This document shows positions 11,445-20,981 of a DNA stretch of 64,000 bases, in pieces. The notes beneath the pieces are model-generated. The model saw only the letters and a program-made list of their open reading frames with translations, made no database searches and was not told the DNA's origin. The first letter of the stretch is position 1, and each line of letters starts with the position of its first letter. The stretch is from contig NZ_FOQH01000012.1 of the NCBI RefSeq assembly GCF_900113695.1, positions 1-64,000 on the forward strand, written 5' to 3'. The translations under genes and the position numbers were made by a program. The stretch comes from Albimonas pacifica (lineage in GTDB: Bacteria; Pseudomonadota; Alphaproteobacteria; Rhodobacterales; Rhodobacteraceae).

Positions 11445-12022
11445 ACATCATTCTGCTCGGGCCGCCGGGCGCCGGCAAAGGCACCCAGGCGAAGCGTCTT
11501 GTCGAGGAGCAGGGCATGGTCCAGCTCTCCACCGGCGACATGCTCCGCGCGGCCCAGGCCTCCGGGTCGGAGATGGGCAAGGTGGTGGCCGACGTGATGG
11601 CCCGCGGCGACCTGGTGACGGACGAGATCGTCATCGGCCTGATCAGGGAGCAGCTCGAGTCGGGCGCCGCCGCGAAGGGCGCGATCTTCGACGGCTTCCC
11701 CCGCACGCTGGCCCAGGCCGACGCGCTGGGCGAGCTGCTGGCGAGCGAGGGGCTGACCCTCGACCGGGTGATCGAGCTCCAGGTGGACGACGAGACGCTG
11801 GTGAAGCGGGTCGTCAACCGCGCGAAGGAGGCCGAGGCCGCCGGCGAGAAGGTCCGCGCCGACGACAACGCGGACGCGATGCGCACGCGGCTGTTGAACT
11901 ACTACAAGGACACCTCGCCGCTGATCGGCTACTACCATGCGCACGGCAAGCTCGCGCGCATCGACGGCATGGCCTCTCAGGACCAGGTCGCGGCCGATCT
12001 GAAGGCCGCGATGAACGGCTGA
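11441..12022 (+). CDS. adk: Adenylate kinase (short-LID form)
   Basis: Catalyses ATP + AMP = 2 ADP in the cytosol. The P-loop [10 protein letters not shown] is at residues 7-16, the NMP-binding part includes STGDMLRAA, and DGFPRT is present. At 193 aa it lacks the long zinc-type LID insert (no Cys pairs), as in many alphaproteobacteria. It is translationally coupled to secY by a 4-nt overlap. Confidence 0.97.
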
Positions 12023-12077
12023 CGAGGTTTCGGCGGCGTGGAGTGAGAAAAAGGACCCGAGTCTCGGCCCGCCCGGG

Positions 12078-12105
12078 TTGACGCGGGACCCGGCCTTCAT
12101 ATACT
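12078..12105 (+). promoter_or_regulatory. Predicted sigma-70 promoter for rpsM-rpsK-rpoA
   Basis: TTGACG (12078-12083) and TATACT (12100-12105) are separated by 16 nt, a close match to the housekeeping consensus. The pair lies about 225 nt upstream of rpsM and 55 nt after adk. It would give the alpha operon its own promoter. Confidence 0.65.
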
Positions 12106-12329
12106 CTGCGCCTCCGAACAAGGGGAGTCGTCGGACGGCGCTCTGGACAAGGATCCAGAGAATCGCTGTGCCGGCGCTCGTTCGCAGACCGGGCAGGGGA
12201 TCTCACGTCCCGCCGCGGTCCGACCCGCGGACAGGATTTCAGCCCGCTGGCGCCGCCGGGGGCGACGACAGGACAATGGAACCTTCGGCCCCCCGGGCGG
12301 CGGACCGGATCGAGATACGGAGCAGGACC
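12106..12329 (+). other. Leader region of the alpha operon
   Basis: About 220 nt lie between the predicted promoter and the rpsM start. It contains a stem-loop whose arms are CTCTGGA and TCCAGAG (12141-12160), with an AAGGA-containing loop, and a CCGCGG repeat pair near 12213-12230. In E. coli the alpha-operon leader is bound by S4; the sequence here is not obviously related, so control by a ribosomal protein is only a possibility. Confidence 0.4.
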
Positions 12330-12698
12330 TTGGCGCGCATCGCTGGCGTGAACATCCCCACGAACAAGAGGACGCACATCGCCCTCACCTACATCCACGG
12401 CATCGGGCATTCTTCCGCGAAGGAAGTCTGCGCCGCCGTGGGCATCGCCGAAGAGCGTCGGGTCAACGAGCTGTCCGACGCCGAAGTTCTGGCGATCCGC
12501 GAGTACATCGACGGCAACCTCGCGGTCGAGGGCGACCTCCGCCGCGAAGTCGCGGTCAACATCAAACGGCTGATGGACCTGGGCTGCTACCGCGGCCTGC
12601 GTCACCGTCGCCAGCTGCCCGTCCGCGGCCAGCGCACCCACACCAACGCCCGCACCCGCAAGGGCAAGGCGAAGCCGATCGCCGGCAAGAAGAAGTAA
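12330..12698 (+). CDS. rpsM: 30S ribosomal protein S13 (TTG start)
   Basis: S13 (122 aa) contacts P-site tRNA and bridges to the 50S. I start at TTG because the protein then reads [20 protein letters not shown], the exact family N-terminus; no ATG is available there and AGGAC lies upstream. [20 protein letters not shown] at the C-terminus is diagnostic. A longer open frame upstream is leader sequence. Confidence 0.96.
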   Translation: MARIAGVNIPTNKRTHIALTYIHGIGHSSAKEVCAAVGIAEERRVNELSDAEVLAIREYIDGNLAVEGDLRREVAVNIKRLMDLGCYRGLRHRRQLPVRGQRTHTNARTRKGKAKPIAGKKK

Positions 12699-12710
12699 GG
12701 AGAGGCGTCG

Positions 12711-13100
12711 ATGGCTCGCGACAAGCAGCGCGTGAAGCGCAAGGAGCGGAAGAACATCACGTCCGGCGTCGCCCACGTGAACTCTTCGTTCAACAACACC
12801 AAGATCCTGATCGCCGACGCGCAGGGCAACGCGATCGCGTGGTCGTCGTCGGGCGCGATGGGCTTCAAGGGCTCGCGCAAGTCGACCCCCTACGCGGCGC
12901 AGGTCGCCGCGGAGGATGCCGGCAAGAAGGCCGCCGAGCATGGCATGCGCACCCTCGAGGTCGAGGTTCAGGGTCCGGGCTCGGGGCGCGAGAGCGCGCT
13001 GCGCGCCCTGCAGGCGGTGGGCTTCACCATCACCTCGATCCGGGACGTGACCCCGATCGCCCACAACGGCTGCCGTCCCCCGAAGCGCCGGCGCGTCTGA
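12711..13100 (+). CDS. rpsK: 30S ribosomal protein S11
   Basis: S11 (129 aa) sits on the 30S platform near the E site. It contains [20 protein letters not shown] and the C-terminal [18 protein letters not shown] motif. AAGGAGAGGCG forms the ribosome-binding site. A 134-nt gap separates it from rpoA. Confidence 0.98.
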   Translation: MARDKQRVKRKERKNITSGVAHVNSSFNNTKILIADAQGNAIAWSSSGAMGFKGSRKSTPYAAQVAAEDAGKKAAEHGMRTLEVEVQGPGSGRESALRALQAVGFTITSIRDVTPIAHNGCRPPKRRRV

Positions 13101-13234
13101 CGCGCCGCTTTTCGGTGGCCCCCGGCCCGCGCCCGCCGCGCGGGCCTTCGGCCGTTTACGTGGACGGAATTCAATTCCTCGGGACGCCCGGGCGGTCTGC
13201 GGATCCCGCTCAGGCACGGATGGAGGACCATCGC

Positions 13235-14254
13235 ATGATCCACAAGAACTGGCAGGAGCTGATCCGGCCGACCGCCCTGGACATCCGTCCGGGCGCCGAC
13301 CCCCAGCGCCAGGCCACCGTGATCGCCGAGCCGCTCGAGCGGGGCTTCGGCCTGACGCTCGGCAACGCCCTGCGTCGCGTCCTTCTGTCGTCGCTCCAGG
13401 GCGGGGCGATCACCTCGATCCAGATCGACGGCGTGCTGCACGAGTTCTCGTCCGTCGCCGGCGTCCGTGAGGACGTGACCGACATCGTCCTGAACATCAA
13501 GGGCGTCGCGGTCAAGATGGACGTCGAGGGACCCAAGCGCCTGACGCTCCGCGGCGAGGGCCCCGGCCTGGTCGTCGCCGGCGACATCCAGGAGACGGCG
13601 GGGATCGAGATCCTGAACCCGGATCACGTGATCTGCCACCTCGACGAGGGCGCCAGCTTCCACGTCGAGCTCGTGGTCGACACCGGCAAGGGCTACGTCC
13701 CCGCGGACCGCAACAAGTCCGAGGACAGCCCCATCGGCCTGATCCCGGTCGACGCGCTGTTCAGCCCGGTCAAGAAGGTCAGCTACAAGGTCGAGCCCAC
13801 CCGCGAGGGCCAGGTGCTGGACTATGACAAGCTGACCCTCCAGATCGAGACCGACGGCTCGCTGACCCCGGACGACGCGGTGGCTTATGCCGCCCGCATC
13901 CTCCAGGACCAGCTGTCGATCTTCGTGAACTTCGACGAGCCCGAGGCCGCCGGCCGGTCGGACGACGAAGAGCTGCCGGGCGGCATCAACCCGATCCTCC
14001 TCAAGAAGGTGGACGAGCTGGAGCTGTCGGTGCGCTCGGCCAACTGCCTGAAGAACGACAACATCGTCTACATCGGCGATCTCGTTCAGAAGACCGAGGC
14101 CGAGATGCTGCGCACGCCGAACTTCGGCCGCAAGTCGCTGAACGAGATCAAGGAAGTCCTCACCCAGATGGGCCTCCACCTCGGGATGGACGTGCCGGAC
14201 TGGCCGCCGGACAACATCGAGGACCTGGCCCGCAAGTACGAGGACCAGTTCTGA
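13235..14254 (+). CDS. rpoA: RNA polymerase subunit alpha
   Basis: Alpha (339 aa) dimerises to nucleate RNA polymerase, and its C-terminal domain binds UP elements and activators. The N-domain has [19 protein letters not shown], and the C-domain (residues ~260-325) has [20 protein letters not shown] and [16 protein letters not shown] chose the ATG after GGAGGACCATCGC; an in-frame ATG at 13220 would add five residues. Confidence 0.97.
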   Translation: MIHKNWQELIRPTALDIRPGADPQRQATVIAEPLERGFGLTLGNALRRVLLSSLQGGAITSIQIDGVLHEFSSVAGVREDVTDIVLNIKGVAVKMDVEGPKRLTLRGEGPGLVVAGDIQETAGIEILNPDHVICHLDEGASFHVELVVDTGKGYVPADRNKSEDSPIGLIPVDALFSPVKKVSYKVEPTREGQVLDYDKLTLQIETDGSLTPDDAVAYAARILQDQLSIFVNFDEPEAAGRSDDEELPGGINPILLKKVDELELSVRSANCLKNDNIVYIGDLVQKTEAEMLRTPNFGRKSLNEIKEVLTQMGLHLGMDVPDWPPDNIEDLARKYEDQF

Positions 14255-14289
14255 GATCCGGCCTCCGGGCCCTCTCGAACCAGATCAGC

Positions 14290-14324
14290 GACCGGCGCCC
14301 CAGGCGCCGGTCGTTTTCGTTTCC
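14290..14324 (+). terminator. Rho-independent terminator after rpoA
   Basis: A 10-bp stem, GACCGGCGCC paired with GGCGCCGGTC, with a 3-nt loop is followed by GTTTTCGTTTCC. This is the clearest terminator in the ribosomal region. It would end the rpsM-rpsK-rpoA transcript before rplQ. Confidence 0.8.
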
Positions 14325-14410
14325 GGCTGGGGTCTTGCCTCGCGGCTGGGGCCATCGCAGCCTCGGCGCCCGACGGCCCCTCGCCCGGCCGTCGCGCGCA
14401 GGAGGCGCCC

Positions 14411-15436
14411 ATGTCCGTCCCCGTCCGTGCCGCCCGCCCCGCCGACATCCCTGCGATGGTCGACCTGCTGAAGCGCGACGCCGACCGCCGCCACGCCTGC
14501 GATCCGGCCCTCTGGTCGCTGGCCCCCGACGCGCCGGCGCGCATCGCCGAGGCGCTGGCCGCCGCGCTCTCCGACGCGCCGCAGCCGATCCGCCAGACCT
14601 GGCTGCTGGCCGAGACCGGGGACCGCCCCGTCGGCCTCGCCCATGTCCTGCACGTGCCGGTTCCCCCGATCTATCTCGGCGCAGACGGCCCCCCCGGCCT
14701 GACGATGCCCGAGATCGCGCTCGCTCCCGACGCGCCCGACGCCACGCTGGACTCCCTCGCCGACGCCGCCGAGACGGCGCTGCGCGAGGGCGGCGCGCGC
14801 CTGCTCCTCGCCACGCAGGTCGGCGATCCGCCCTGCGCGCCCGCCTGGAGCGCCGCGTTCGCGCGTCGCGGCTACGCGCCCCTGACCCTCTATCTCTCGA
14901 AGACCGGCCTCGCCTCCGCTCGGCCTGAGAGGCCGCCCGAGGGGCCGCGCCCGGCCGGGGCCGCCGACATTCCGGGCCTCGTCGCGCTCAGCGCCGCGCA
15001 TCGGGCGACGCTCGAAGGCCTGGACCCGTTCTGGCGCCGCCACCCCGACGCCGACGCGAGGTTCGAGGCCTGGATGCGCCGCAGCCTGACGCTCGCCGAC
15101 CGGGACATGCGGGTCGGCGGCCCGGCCGAGGACGTCGCGGGCTACCTCGTCGCGCAGCCGGCCTCGCGCCTGCATGTCCCGCCGGCCCACGACCTGTCGC
15201 CCATCGGGGTGATCGACGACTTTCACCATCGCGACCTCGCGGACCCGGAATCGCTCGCGAACGGGGGGCGGGGCGCGCTCGCGCTGCTGCAGGCCGGCGA
15301 GGCCGCCTTCGCCGCGCGCAGCGTCGACACGGCCTTCGTGGTCTGCCCGGCCGCCTGGCGTTCGAAGGCCGCGCTGCTGGCGGCGGCAGGCTACCGGACG
15401 GCGATGACCTGGTCGATCCGGCGCGGCTTCGGCTGA
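14411..15436 (+). CDS. GNAT-family acetyltransferase-like protein, two-domain
   Basis: A 341-aa protein with two consecutive GNAT-like halves. It begins VPVRAARPADIPAMVDLLKR, a common GNAT opening, and a second similar opening (GAADIPGLVALSAAHRA) appears near residue 180. The acetyl-CoA loop (Q/RxxGxG/A) is not clear in either half, so activity and substrate are unknown. GCAGGAGGCGCCC precedes ATG. It lies between rpoA and rplQ, which are normally adjacent, and after a strong terminator, so it is probably an insertion with its own expression. Confidence 0.7.
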   Translation: MSVPVRAARPADIPAMVDLLKRDADRRHACDPALWSLAPDAPARIAEALAAALSDAPQPIRQTWLLAETGDRPVGLAHVLHVPVPPIYLGADGPPGLTMPEIALAPDAPDATLDSLADAAETALREGGARLLLATQVGDPPCAPAWSAAFARRGYAPLTLYLSKTGLASARPERPPEGPRPAGAADIPGLVALSAAHRATLEGLDPFWRRHPDADARFEAWMRRSLTLADRDMRVGGPAEDVAGYLVAQPASRLHVPPAHDLSPIGVIDDFHHRDLADPESLANGGRGALALLQAGEAAFAARSVDTAFVVCPAAWRSKAALLAAAGYRTAMTWSIRRGFG

Positions 15437-15455
15437 CCCGGCGGGCGGCGCGGGG

Positions 15456-15484
15456 TTGCGTCCGCCCGCCCGATCCTGTATCGC
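15456..15484 (+). promoter_or_regulatory. Possible rplQ promoter
   Basis: TTGCGT and TATCGC are spaced by 17 nt, 85 nt upstream of rplQ. The match to consensus is moderate. A promoter is expected here because rplQ is cut off from the alpha operon by a terminator and the acetyltransferase gene. Confidence 0.4.
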
Positions 15485-15525
15485 GCGCGGGCTCGGGCCG
15501 CTCCGGCCCCAAGGAGGAGGACGCC

Positions 15526-15654
15526 ATGGACGTCCTCCGGACAAAGCATAACGCGAAAGGAACTCTCCCATGCGCCACGGTCACGGTTACCGCAAACTCA
15601 ACCGCACCCATGAGCATCGCAAGGCGATGTTCGCCAACATGTCCTGCTCGCTGA
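15526..15654 (+). other. Possible 42-codon leader ORF overlapping rplQ
   Basis: AAGGAGGAGG lies just before an ATG at 15526 that opens a 42-codon frame ([15 protein letters not shown]...) ending at 15654, overlapping the start of rplQ in another frame. The ATG sits in the loop of an 8-bp hairpin, GGAGGACG with CGTCCTCC (15516-15538). It could be a regulatory leader peptide, but it may be chance; no homology is recognised. Confidence 0.25.
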
Positions 15655-15989
15655 TCGAGCACGAGCAGATCAAGACGACCCTGCCCAAGGCCAAGGAGCT
15701 GAAGCGGATCATCGACAAGCTGATCACGCTGGGCAAGCGCGGCGATCTCCACGCCCGCCGTCTCGCCGCCGCCGAGATCAAGCAGGACGCCGCCGTCAAG
15801 AAGCTCTTCGACGTGCTGGGCCCCCGCTACAAGGAGCGCCAGGGCGGTTACTGCCGCGTTCTGAAGGCCGGCTTCCGCTATGGCGACATGGCCCCGATGG
15901 CCTTCATCGAGCTGGTCGAGCGCGACGCCTCGGCCAAGGGCAAGGGCGACAAGGAGCGTGTCGCCGCCGAAGAGGCCGCCGCCGAGTAA
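15570..15989 (+). CDS. rplQ: 50S ribosomal protein L17
   Basis: L17 (139 aa) binds 23S rRNA near the tunnel exit. It starts [20 protein letters not shown], with [20 protein letters not shown] next, both diagnostic. The C-terminus has a charged tail. AAAGGAACTCTCCC precedes the ATG. It is separated from rpoA by the acetyltransferase gene. Confidence 0.98.
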   Translation: MRHGHGYRKLNRTHEHRKAMFANMSCSLIEHEQIKTTLPKAKELKRIIDKLITLGKRGDLHARRLAAAEIKQDAAVKKLFDVLGPRYKERQGGYCRVLKAGFRYGDMAPMAFIELVERDASAKGKGDKERVAAEEAAAE

Positions 15990-16017
15990 TCGCGCGCCTC
16001 ATCGCCGACCTGAAACG

Positions 16018-16051
16018 GAGCCGTCCCCCCGGGGGCGGCTCTTTCGTTTCC
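16018..16051 (+). terminator. Rho-independent terminator after rplQ
   Basis: GAGCCG-T-CCCC pairs with GGGG-CGGCTC (16018-16041), and TTTCGTTTCC follows. A single unpaired T interrupts the left arm. This closes the ribosomal region. Confidence 0.7.
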
Positions 16052-16066
16052 GCCCGTCCCCCGCCC

Positions 16067-16095
16067 GCCGGGAGCGCCTGCGCTCGGGTGAGTTC
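16067..16095. repeat. Probable collapsed relic of the long-palindrome family
   Basis: GCCGGGAGCGCCTG is followed directly by CGCTCGGGTGAGTTC. In the full-length copy at 56831, the corresponding outer left end (GGGAGCGCCTG) and right flank (TTGGGTGAGTTC) are separated by about 175 nt of palindrome. The two ends joined here look like a copy that has lost its inner part. The resemblance is short, so chance is possible. Confidence 0.4.
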
Positions 16096-16216
16096 ACAAG
16101 CGCCCCCCGCGCCCCCCGCGTCCCTCGATCCCATGCCCGCGACCCGCCTTCTCTTTCCCGCCCGGCGCGCCTAGGTTTCCTGCGCACCCCGTCCCGACCC
16201 GCCAGGAGGCGCCTTC

Positions 16217-17626
16217 ATGGTCCCTGTCCGCCCCGCCCTCGCGTTCGCCCTCGCGCTCGCCCTTGCGACCGGACCGGGCTCGCCGGGGTCGGCGCAGACG
16301 CAGGTTCCGGACACGATGACCGAGATCCAGCTCTCCTTCGCCCCGGTGGTGAAGGCGGCCGCGCCCTCGGTGGTCAACATCTACGCCAAGCGGGTGGTCG
16401 AGCGCGGCGGCCTCGCCGGCCCCTTCGCCCAGGACCCGTTCTTCCGCCGCTTCTTCGAGGGCATCGCGCCCAGGACCCAGCAGGTGCAGAACTCGCTGGG
16501 CTCGGGCGTGATCGTGCGCCCCGACGGGCTGGTGGTGACCAACCTGCACGTCGTGGGCCAGGCGACCGAGATCCGCGCGGTGCTGACCGACCGGCGCGAA
16601 TACGAGGCCGAGATCCTGCTCGCCGACGCGGACAGCGACCTGGTGGTCCTGAAGCTGGAGGGAGCCGAGGACCTGCCCGCGCTGGAGCTGCGCGACACCG
16701 CCGAGGTGGAGGTGGGCGACCTGGTGCTCGCCATCGGCAACCCGTTCGGGGTGGGGCAGACGGTGACCTCCGGCATCGTCTCGGCGCTGGCGCGCACGCG
16801 CGAGGCGCCGGGCGGGGGCGCGGGCTACTACCTGCAGACGGACGCGGCGATCAACCCGGGCAACTCCGGCGGCGCGCTGGTCGACATGCGCGGGCGGCTG
16901 CTGGGGATCAACACGGCGATCCTGTCGCGCACGGGCGGCTCGATCGGGATCGGCTTCGCGGTGCCCTCGGACCTGGTCTCGCAGGTGGTGGCGCAGGCCG
17001 AGGCCGGGCGCTCGACCCTGGCGCGGCCCTGGGCCGGGCTGACGGGCCAGCCGGTGGACGCCGCGCTCGCCGAGGCGCTGGGGCTGGAGCGGGCGCAGGG
17101 GCTCGCGGTCTCGGAAGTCCACCCGCTCTCGCCCTTCGCCGAGGCCGGGCTCGCGCGCGGGGACGTGCTGCTCTCGGTCGACGACCGTCCGGTGGGGGCG
17201 GAGACGGAGCTGGAGTTCCGGCTCTCGGCCCTCGGCGTGGGCCGCACGGCCGAGGTCGCCTGGCTGTCGGACGGGGCGCGGCGCACGGCCGAGATCCGGC
17301 TGACCGCGGCGCCCGACGAGCCGGCGCGCGACCTGCGCCGCCTGCCCGGACCCTCGCCGCTGGGGGGGCTGGAGGTGTCGAACCTCAACCCGGCCGTGGC
17401 GATGGAGACGGGGCTGCCCGACGACGCGGCCGGCGTCGTGGTGACCGACGTGGCCGAGGAAGCGGTGCGCGCAGGCTTCCGCGAGGGGGACCGCATCCTC
17501 GCGATCAACGGGGCCGAGGTGGCCGACACCGAGGCGCTCGAGGCGATCGCGGCGCGCCCGCCCCGGGTGCTGGAGCTGGTCGTCGAGCGCGCCGGCCGCC
17601 GCGGCACGATGCGCTTCTCGCGCTGA
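16217..17626 (+). CDS. HtrA/Do-family periplasmic serine protease
   Basis: A DegP/DegQ-type protease and chaperone for misfolded envelope proteins. A signal peptide (ALAFALALALATGPGSPGSAQ) leads into a trypsin-like domain with catalytic His111 (TNLHVVG), Asp141 (DSDLVVLKL) and Ser217 (GNSGG), and two PDZ domains (about residues 270-360 and 385-465). 469 aa is a normal length. The Ala usual in TNAHVV is Leu here. GCCAGGAGGCGCC lies before the ATG. It is 4 nt upstream of rarA, an arrangement seen in Rhodobacterales. Confidence 0.93.
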   Translation: MVPVRPALAFALALALATGPGSPGSAQTQVPDTMTEIQLSFAPVVKAAAPSVVNIYAKRVVERGGLAGPFAQDPFFRRFFEGIAPRTQQVQNSLGSGVIVRPDGLVVTNLHVVGQATEIRAVLTDRREYEAEILLADADSDLVVLKLEGAEDLPALELRDTAEVEVGDLVLAIGNPFGVGQTVTSGIVSALARTREAPGGGAGYYLQTDAAINPGNSGGALVDMRGRLLGINTAILSRTGGSIGIGFAVPSDLVSQVVAQAEAGRSTLARPWAGLTGQPVDAALAEALGLERAQGLAVSEVHPLSPFAEAGLARGDVLLSVDDRPVGAETELEFRLSALGVGRTAEVAWLSDGARRTAEIRLTAAPDEPARDLRRLPGPSPLGGLEVSNLNPAVAMETGLPDDAAGVVVTDVAEEAVRAGFREGDRILAINGAEVADTEALEAIAARPPRVLELVVERAGRRGTMRFSR

Positions 17627-17630
17627 TCCG

Positions 17631-18968
<1,338 letters not shown>

Positions 18969-19106
18969 GGGCGGCGGCCGGGACGGATCTCGTCGTCGCT
19001 GCGCGCCGACGTCGCCCGCCCGGCCGCCCTCATCCCGGCGCCGCCCCGCCGGGACGACGCGCCCGGGCGCCTTGACCGGGACGGCCCCGCGGCGCAGAAG
19101 CGGCGG

Positions 19107-19493
19107 ATGACGATCCTCTACGTGGCACTGGGCGGGGCCTGCGGGGCTTCTCTGCGCTGGCTGTTCGGGCGCTGGACGCTGCGCGTCCTGGGCGCGGACT
19201 TTCCCTGGGGCACGTTGGGGGTGAACGTGATCGGCTCCTTCGCGATGGGGCTCGCCGCGGTCGTGCTGATGGAACGGATGGACGGGGGCTGGGCGCGGCT
19301 CGCCCCCTTCGTGATGACCGGGGTGCTGGGCGGGTTCACCACCTTCTCGGCCTTCTCGCTGGACGCGCTCTATCTGATCGAGCGTGGGCGGATGCTGACG
19401 GCGGCGGTCTACGTGGCGGGCTCGGTGGCGCTGTCGGTGGCGGCGCTGTTCGCGGGGCTGGCGCTGGCGCGCGCCGCCTGGGGCCAGGGCTGA
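19107..19493 (+). CDS. crcB: Fluoride ion exporter CrcB (Fluc)
   Basis: CrcB/Fluc (128 aa) forms a dual-topology dimeric fluoride channel in the inner membrane. Four hydrophobic helices are visible, with GGACGASLRWLFGRW at the start, WGTLGVNVIGSFAMG and the TGVLGGFTTFSAFSLD motif. I looked for a fluoride riboswitch in the 138-nt upstream gap and did not find its conserved elements. The start has no strong RBS. Confidence 0.93.
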   Translation: MTILYVALGGACGASLRWLFGRWTLRVLGADFPWGTLGVNVIGSFAMGLAAVVLMERMDGGWARLAPFVMTGVLGGFTTFSAFSLDALYLIERGRMLTAAVYVAGSVALSVAALFAGLALARAAWGQG

Positions 19494-19531
19494 CGCCGCG
19501 GGCGCGGCCCGGATTGAAGGAGGATCGGGCG

Positions 19532-20584
19532 ATGCCCGGCGTGCAGACCGTGACCGTGGCCGAGGACGAGGCCGACAGCCGCATCGATCGCTGGCTGCGC
19601 CGGCGCTTTCCCCAGCTGACCCAGGGGCGCATCGAGAAGATGCTGCGCAAGGGCGAACTGCGGGTCGACGGCGCCCGGGCCAAGGCCTCGACCCGGCTCG
19701 AAGCCGGCCAGTCGGTGCGCGTGCCGCCGATCCCCGACGAGATCCTGGAGGCTTCGAGCCCCGCGCCGAAGGCCGAGATCTCGGCCGCCGACGCGCGGAT
19801 GATCCAGGAGTGCGTGATCTTCCGCGACGACCACCTGATCGTGCTCAACAAGCCCGCGGGGCTGCCGGTGCAGGGCGGCTCGGGGCAGGGGATGCGGCAC
19901 CTGGTCGGCCTCGCCTCGGCGCTGCGCTTCGGGCGCGACGACGACCCCCACCTGGTGCACCGGCTGGACCGGGACACCTCCGGCGTGATGGTGATGGCGC
20001 GCTCGGCCAACGCGGCGAAGGCGCTGGCGGGGGCGTTCCGGGCGCGGGCGACGCGCAAGATCTACTGGGCGGTCTGCGCCGGCGTGCCGGACCATCGCGC
20101 GGGCACCATCAAGTGGGGGCTGGTCAAGGCCGGCGGCCACGGCAAGGGCGGCGAGGGCGAGAAGATGCGCATCGTCCACCCCGACGAGATCGAGACGACC
20201 GAGGGCGCCAAGCGCGCGGTCACCGACTACATGGTCATCGAGGCCGCCGCCAAGCGCGCCGCCTGGATCGCGCTGAGCCCGATCACCGGGCGCACCCACC
20301 AGCTGCGCGCCCACATGGCCGCGCTGGGCCACCCGATCGCCGGGGACGGGAAATACGGCGGATCCGGCCAGACCAACGACGGCGAGGGCTGGGGGGCGCA
20401 GCTGGGCGGCGTGATCAGCCGCAAGCTGCACCTGCACGCGCGGATGCTGACCATCGTCCATCCCGGCACCGGCAAGCCGATGAAGTTCAAGGCCCCGCTG
20501 CCCGAGCACATGGCCCGCACCTGGGAGGTGTTCGGCTGGCGGCCCGAGGATGCGCTGGACGACCCGTTCCTCGACGAGGCGTGA
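19532..20584 (+). CDS. rluC: RluA-family 23S rRNA pseudouridine synthase (RluC-type)
   Basis: A 350-aa RluA-family synthase that converts uridines to pseudouridine in 23S rRNA. An S4 RNA-binding domain (residues ~15-65) precedes the catalytic domain with HRLDRDTSGVMVMA (catalytic Asp) and GRTHQLRAHM. I use the ATG after AAGGAGGATCGGGCG; the frame is open to a TTG at 19514 that would sit on the RBS. RluC versus RluA/D specificity is uncertain. Confidence 0.88.
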   Translation: MPGVQTVTVAEDEADSRIDRWLRRRFPQLTQGRIEKMLRKGELRVDGARAKASTRLEAGQSVRVPPIPDEILEASSPAPKAEISAADARMIQECVIFRDDHLIVLNKPAGLPVQGGSGQGMRHLVGLASALRFGRDDDPHLVHRLDRDTSGVMVMARSANAAKALAGAFRARATRKIYWAVCAGVPDHRAGTIKWGLVKAGGHGKGGEGEKMRIVHPDEIETTEGAKRAVTDYMVIEAAAKRAAWIALSPITGRTHQLRAHMAALGHPIAGDGKYGGSGQTNDGEGWGAQLGGVISRKLHLHARMLTIVHPGTGKPMKFKAPLPEHMARTWEVFGWRPEDALDDPFLDEA

Positions 20585-20717
20585 GCCGGGTCGGGGGCTC
20601 GGGTCCATGGGCGCCCTGCGGGCGGGCTTGGCGGCGTCGCGTGGGGGGCGAGGGCGTGAGGGATCTGCGGGCGTGGGAGCCTCCGGCGGGCTCCTGACTC
20701 ACCCAAGAACAAGCCCC

Positions 20718-20879
20718 GCGCCTGTTCTCCGGATCCGTCTCTCGCTTCGGCTGCCTGAGCGACTCGCCCCCTCCGGTCAAGGACGAGCCCGCCTTCGGCG
20801 GGTCGCTTCGCGATCCTTGACCGGAGGGGGCGAGTCGCTCTGACGGCGCCTGCGAGAGACGGCTCCGGAGAACAGGCGC
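20718..20879. repeat. Long palindromic element, copy A
   Basis: A 162-bp imperfect inverted repeat with ends GCGCCTGTTCTCC and GGAGAACAGGCGC. Its inner stem is a perfect 27-bp match (20757-20783 with 20814-20840). The 30-nt loop holds two small hairpins, CCCGCC-TTC-GGCGGG and TCGC-TTC-GCGA. Left flank: CCTCCGGCGGGCTCCTGACTC; a box GGCGCCCTGCGGGCGGGC starts 108 nt upstream (20610). It fills the rluC-HAD gap. The same element occurs at 36336, 56831 (inverted) and 60059. Confidence 0.85.
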
Positions 20880-20981
20880 TTCGCGAGGGCCGCAGGGCGG
20901 TCGCGCGCGGGGCGGGCGGCTGGACAGGCGGGGGCTGGGGGGCTAGGCCTCGGCGCGTCCGTCACGTCTTCGGAGCTTCCC

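Noticed and set aside
18969-19106. Possible fluoride riboswitch upstream of crcB
   Set aside because: The conserved pseudoknot elements of the crcB motif are not present; only a GC-rich imperfect inverted repeat is seen.
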